64,000 nt of DNA from Hermodice carunculata (Eukaryota; Annelida; Polychaeta; Eunicida; Amphinomidae). A model generated the notes under the pieces. The model did not search any database and was not told the origin of the DNA. It worked only from the letters and a program-made list of their open reading frames with translations. The DNA is taken from NCBI GenBank assembly GCA_964020975.1, contig OZ026623.1:85293562-85357561 (forward strand), given 5' to 3'. A program made the translations under genes and the position numbers. Shown here piece after piece: positions 42,201-49,026 of the stretch; position 1 is the stretch's first letter; each line of letters begins with the position of its first letter.

Positions 42201-45200
42201 CATTAAGGCGTAGGACTTATTTCAATGGCTCCAATGTGTAACCGGTTTAAGCTTGGGGCAGGAATAATATGCTGATGGTTCCTGCCTGGTTTAGGCTCAG
42301 AGTAAGGGATCATAGTTATGGTTCCTAACTTAGGCTTGCAGTAGGAGTCACACTAACAGGTCCCACACGTTTAGGCTTGTAGCAGAACTCATACTAATTA
42401 TTTTTACCTGGTTTTGGCTTGTAGCAGAACTCATACTAATCATTTTTACCTGGTTTTGGCTTGTAGCAGAGCTCATACTAATCATTTTTACCTGGTTTTG
42501 GCTTGTAGCAGAACTCATACTAATTATTCTTACCTGGTTTAGGCTTGTAGCAGAACTCATACTAATTATTCTTACCTGGTTTAGGCTTGTAGCAGAACTC
42601 ATACTAATTATTTTTACCTGGTTTTGGCTTGTAGCAGAGCTCATTCTAATTATTTTTACCTGGTTTTGGCTTGTAGCAGAACTCATACTAATTATTCTTA
42701 CCTGGTTTAGGCTTGCAGCAGAGCTCATAGTAATGCCTGTTACCTAATTTAATCTTGTAGCAGAGCTCACAATCATGTTTCTCACCTGGTCTAGACTTGT
42801 AGCAGAGCTCACACTCATGCATCTTACCTGGTCTAGGCTTGGAGTAGGGGTCATACTCATGATCTGTGGCACAGTGGATAAACTTGTGGACTCGCTGTAC
42901 CATACTGCTGGACACAGTCATATCACCTGGCCCAACCACAAACCTGGTGGTGGACACCTCACGGGCCGAGTCTTCTTCCTGGCTCATCTTGGAGGAGTGG
43001 CTACTACCTGAGATGTACAATTATAACCAAAACATGTAAACCTTTTCCCAACAACATAGGGAAACATACATAATGGTGTCAACATCCGACTTGTGAGATG
43101 CATGCATCAGGTAATTAGGTGCTATACTACTACGTGATCTGACTTTGCTAAACTTAAGCTGATGAGGGAGACCAACCCTGAATCTGCAGTTGATTTATTT
43201 TCACTTTATTTCTTTTTTATGGCCTGCACATAATATTGAATATAGTATTATATAGTAGACAATGCTGTGCTGTTTCCGCAACTTACTCTTGCCTGAAGTA
43301 AATGGAACTGTCATCTTCTCCATATGAACATCTTGTCTTTTTGGTAGCTGATCTTATTTTAGAGAGAGTTGGAATCAACTTCTTTGTGGATAAAACTGCC
43401 ACTCACACATACACACATGCACCTCCTCGGAATGAAATCAGGAATATGCATCTCCTGGTAAAATTTGTAAATTAATACAATCTATTGAATTTCAGATACT
43501 CAATTAACTATTTCAGTGCCAAATTTTGGACTGAGTCAACAGATTTTCTCTGCATGCATTGGTCACCATATGCCAAATACACGCCAAGAAAAGCTATTAT
43601 CCTGGTATATTCTCTCTGCAACCATAGGCATGCTGGTACTTGAATGAAAGGTCTTTTTATGAGGAATACGAATCTGGGATCCTGATGATAATTCAGACTA
43701 TTGTGATTTAAGTAGATCGACTTAGTCCTGCTTGGCACTGAAAGAGGTAATATGTAGCAGGTTATTGGTGAATGGAACCCAAAAGATATGTACCATGGCT
43801 GTCATCAGCAGCCTGCTCCATCAAGTACAGGTAGTCCAACCAGAAAGAGCCAAACTTCTGCACAACATACGCCTCTGTGTGCTTCTCTGCATGTTTCTCT
43901 CCATCAAATATGTACTGGGCTTGTTCACCCCGATTCTCTGCCCCTCCGGGGTCAAACAATGACCCTGTTGTGTAGTTGATGGGCTTCTGGTTGTGCCCTG
44001 GTTGCCCCGCTGACAGGAAACAGGCATTCTGGGACAGAAATAAAACAAGAGGCCTGTGTGAACAGCTCGTGCTCAGCTGACATACACTGGTTCACAAAAT
44101 TTAAGTTGCAACTTAATAGACCTGTGTTGAGTGTTAGTTTAAAGAGCATATGACATTTAGAAGTATTTCTAAGAGTTGCCTAAAGGAAATTCCCTAAATA
44201 TATGAATTTTACAGCCATTGTGGGACAGAAAAAACTATAACCCATGATCCTAAGCTATATGTCTCTAACTAGGTCATACATTTGCAGTACCTGATGGGTA
44301 ATTACACTGTCTGGCCGCTTAAAAGCACGAAAGGAGAAAATGCACTGTGGGTGATAGCTGAGGTCACATGCAGAGGTAGGCATAAATGTAGACATGAAAG
44401 TTTAGGTCTAAAAAACATGCAGTACCTTTCCCTCACCACGGAGTCCCTCCTTACTTAAGTGCTCAATGTTTTATACAAACTTCTCTACACAGACCTGGTG
44501 TTGGGGGGCTTAAAAACTATTTATTATAGACAATAATTATGTCGAAAAGATTTATTTTGCATTTTATTCTTGAAACGCTGTTAATGTGCTATACAAGAAT
44601 GCAATTATAACTGAGATTTCTTCACTTTCTTTTTCAGGTTAACCCTCTCCCGCCCAGAATAGGACCGAGTCAACAGCTTTCCTCGGTGCCAGTTGTGTGC
44701 AATGTGCCCATACTGCACCCAGAAAAGCTGCCAACCTACGGCATCCTATTCCAACAGGTCTTATTTCCAATTTCCCTTCAAAATGTTTTTTTTATTTCTT
44801 CTTATTCTTCACAAGTGAGAATCTTCAGTGAAAACTACTAAACAAATAACTTTTTTTTTCATCCAGGCACAATGAGGCAATTTTAGAAGGAGAGTGTGAC
44901 ACCTACCTAATTAATGCTTTAAACAGAGCTGGGCTGCCACTGAAAATCTAAACTTGAATTCTAAACTAGTGATATCATACATAGTGACCACTTCCAGTGT
45001 GTACACCTATACTCAAAATAATCTTAATTTCATTCTTCAGCTGCTCTTAACACTCGCACTCAAGAGACCCCTGGTACCTCCATCAGAAATCACATGTCAC
45101 CAATGTATATACCGTATTATTCCTTTTAAGCACCTGGGTCACTTAAGAAATTTTTCTACAGTAAGCCTCAACTGAAAAAATTTTTTCAGAATATGAATCT

Positions 45201-48200
45201 GGAATTTTTTGAGAATCAGAGAAAACTGAAGACAATCTATTAGTATTTCCCAGTTCTTTTCAGTAAAAAAGGAATGGGAGGATGCTAAGAGGGCAGGGCC
45301 CCTTAAAAGGGATAATATGGTACATGTAGTTTAATTCAGCATCAAAAGAAAACATTTTGTGTGAAGGCTGTTGATGAGGTGCATCAGAAATGATGTGGAG
45401 TCATGTTTTACTCTAATCACAGCCTTTATGAAAAGTCACCAGTACAGTAGTCCCTCCTTTGAAAGACCACTCCTTTGGGAGACCACCTCCTTTGAGAGAC
45501 CACAGTTGTCAGGTCTTTCTGTAGTACTTTTCATGTTACATATTTATACCTCCTTTGAGGGAACACCTGCTTTATGTGACAGCCTTTTGGGTGGCACTAG
45601 GGGCAGTCTCTCAAAGGAGGGATTAGTACTCATTTCCTAACCCTTTATCGCTTAAACCGGTACAAAATGGGATGGTGGTCAAATGTCGTCTGATTTTGCA
45701 TTTTCAACTAATTTCAACAGGAAGGGAAAACAGTTAGACTGAGAATTGAACATCAGGCTTATCAAGACATTACCCAGGTCAACAGCTTTCCCTGGCATGG
45801 GTTGGCCACTTAGTGCCCAACCCATGCCAAGGAAAGCTGTTGACTCAGTCTTAATTCCAGGGGAAAGGGTGAACCAACAAAACTTAGGAGGACTGATGGA
45901 TTTTTTTGTAATAGGAAGGTCGAAATATCTGACATATAAAATTTTCACCCATGTGACAAAGGTTAAAGTACCTCTAGGCCAGCAAAAGTGCAAAGTTCAC
46001 CAGTCCAGATGTCTAGCAAGAAACAAAAGATTTAGAGAAGACAATAACCAGGAACAGTTAAGCAACAGACTTCCCAGAATCTAAAGCAATGTATTTTGAA
46101 GGAGTTTCCTAATCACTGAGCATTTTAATGAAACTGTCTCCAGAGAATGTTCCTCATGGCATGCAATGTAGTGATAAAAAGTACCTACTCGAGAAACGCC
46201 TTCTAGGTCCCTCAGGCCACCAATGGACTCTCCCTGACCGTTGACATGGATTCGGCTTATTCCAAACTGAACATTAAAAAAGATGAGACCACGCAGCAGA
46301 ACCTCACAACTGACTCCCTCAGCTTCCAGATTCATGCAAGGTTTGAACACTATTTTCTGTGGTCCGTAGTACGAACTCTCCAAAGTGGTCTCTGTCAACT
46401 GCAATGAAATACACAGATGTCTGTCACTACAATGACCACTCATTGTTCTCAGAGCCAAAAAGTGTGTTGAGACGTTGAGACATGTCAGGAGTCAGAGGTG
46501 TTCTATAATCAAGAGGGTCCTATGTAAGATGAGATATCCCGCCTAAGTGTCGACAGTATTACACACTGAAATGTACAATTATGTTATATGTACAGGCATA
46601 CGTGTGCTCGTGGTAGGGTAGACATCAACATCATATTATCTGCTGTCAATTAATACTGACCAAGTTTATTATGAAAATATATAAAAAGTCCCACACCTGT
46701 TAAATTTATTACGAACGATGTTCAATCATAGTAATAATTATAGCAGATACAGTGAGACTGAGGTCTTCAAAACATTGTCGTAATCATTTACCACACATGT
46801 ACAACATTTGAAATTTAGACAGATTTCTATACATCAACACAGTATTATCTGCTGTCAATTAATGTTGGACATATTATTATAAAAATGCATAAAAGGTTCC
46901 ACATCTCATTTATTATGGATGTTCAATAATAGTAATAATTGCAGCCGATATTGTGGGGAATGAGGTCTTCAAAACATTGTTGCCATCATGAAAAACACAT
47001 GTAAAATATTTGAAATTTAGACTGATTTGCAACATGTGTACTATCTCTGGAACTGAACACGCTGAAATGATGTAAAAACAGTAAACAGCAAAACAATGAA
47101 CCGAGCAGACACAAAGAGCCTGATTTTTCTGTCACAAAAGTCTGTGATATACAAGGTACTTCTATATCTTCTTTTCAGTTGTGCTGTTTCTCATACCAAA
47201 GGACACAGCCCCAACAGCAATTTCTCACTAATCTCTCCTGTTTACTGTGCAGAAACAACGATTCAATCTGCCAACACTTATTCATAGCATGGGCTTCAAG
47301 ACACACAGACTCTTTTCTCTTAATTTTAAATGACCCATAAAAACAAGAAATTGCATAAGCATGGTCAGGCCAAAAAAAAGGTGCTTAGTTTCTCAGGCAC
47401 CCCCCTTGTCTCAACCCCATCATCACCCTTTTTTCACATTTTCTAACCCAGTAATATTGATTTTGCATGGTGAGAAACCCCCAACATTGTGAAAAATACT
47501 ATTTAAATGTTCCAAAGAAAAAAAGCCTCCCTCCCTTATCAAAATTATTTTAAAAGTGCCCGAGAAACTGAATATTCCATTTTTGTGGCCTAAGTATATG
47601 TGGCCATACCTTGAACACTATAGAAGCTTTGTTGACATAGAAGCCCACCACAAGCACCACTGGCTCAGCCTTCCTCTTGGGTCTATCTTCTTCTGGCTGA
47701 TTCTCCTCCTGCTCATCAGGGGGCAGGATCTGTGGGACATAGGACCACGCCCAGGAAACCCAGCCCTGGTCATCCTCCCTCACTTCAGCACCATCTACAT
47801 CTGCAGTGGACAACATACGTGTATGTTTTCTGATGGACCAACACGATTAACTCTAAACATCATAACAAAAACATTTAAAGGGTTCATAAAAATATGCTTA
47901 GTTATACGTAACACTATAAGTGTTCCACATTCCAGCTAAAGCATTCTGCCACAAATTAATTACATATAACTTGGCTCACTTTCGTGTACACGTATGCAGT
48001 ACGAATTTCTCGGTTCTACTAAATACATGTTCATATTGCTATTTATGATATTCTGTTAGCCAGGTCTAATGTTGCTCTTAAAGATACTTATGTTCCTGGC
48101 TGCATAACCCTAAACACATACTGTAGTTCTAGAAATTTCAGTGCTCGACTTAATATAATGATATTAGTGCATTCACTCAAAGCGCCAAACTAAAGTACAC

Positions 48201-48965
48201 TAAAATATCGATGCACTAATACTGCATACACAGTACAACCAGAAGACTTGGTCAGATTTTCAGGACTGACAGCAGGGTATAATCTCCCGGGCAAGCAGGT
48301 CATCCGAGACAGGAATGGCACAGAAATTTCCATTCAAAATTCAAAGGCTTTCAAGGTGACCAGAGTACAAATTCATTTATTTGCAACTGTGAGGTGTGCC
48401 ACACAGCAGGTTTACAGACACTTCTTAGGGGCATCATTTGAGTTTAGCAAAGCCATCAATACACGCTATTAAAATAAAAATGCACTAAAGTTTCTATTTT
48501 TAGGAAGAAACTGCATTTGCATTGAATAAAGTGTGTTCTAAAATTTGTTTAACTACAGTATCTGTGTTCTATATAATCAGTAGAACTTATGAGTGAAAAA
48601 ATGTCTTTTTGAAAACTTTTGAACTTTTCTCGTTTTTCTTCCTTTTTCTTTAAGGTCAGATAAAATGAAACTTAATGCAGTTTAATAATTTGGCAATGAT
48701 TACTTGCATATTCATACAGACCACATACATTGGGTTGGATCCTCTTCCCTGTCATAATCACACTGATGGTCGGAGGTCAACAAGACAAGCCAATGTCCTC
48801 CAAAAGCCCTGGCTGCCAGCCATATCACTGGCTACTAATAATTTGTGCACTGACATTGCTGTACTTTTGCCTACTACGCTAAAATAACCCCACCAATGTA
48901 GAAATTTAGACAGAACCCTAAGGAACCCTATCTTTTAAAATGACATGTGGCTTACTTTAAATGCC

Positions 48966-49026
<61 letters not shown>

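Noticed and set aside
42348-42728. Open frame of repeated MSSATSQNQVKII peptides on the minus strand
   Set aside because: It is a by-product of the 42-bp tandem array in a frame other than that of exon 5; there is no start context, exon signal or homology.
42336-42845. Regular direct repeats resembling a CRISPR array
   Set aside because: The 42-bp units are contiguous with no unique spacers, and the window is an animal gene; it is a minisatellite.
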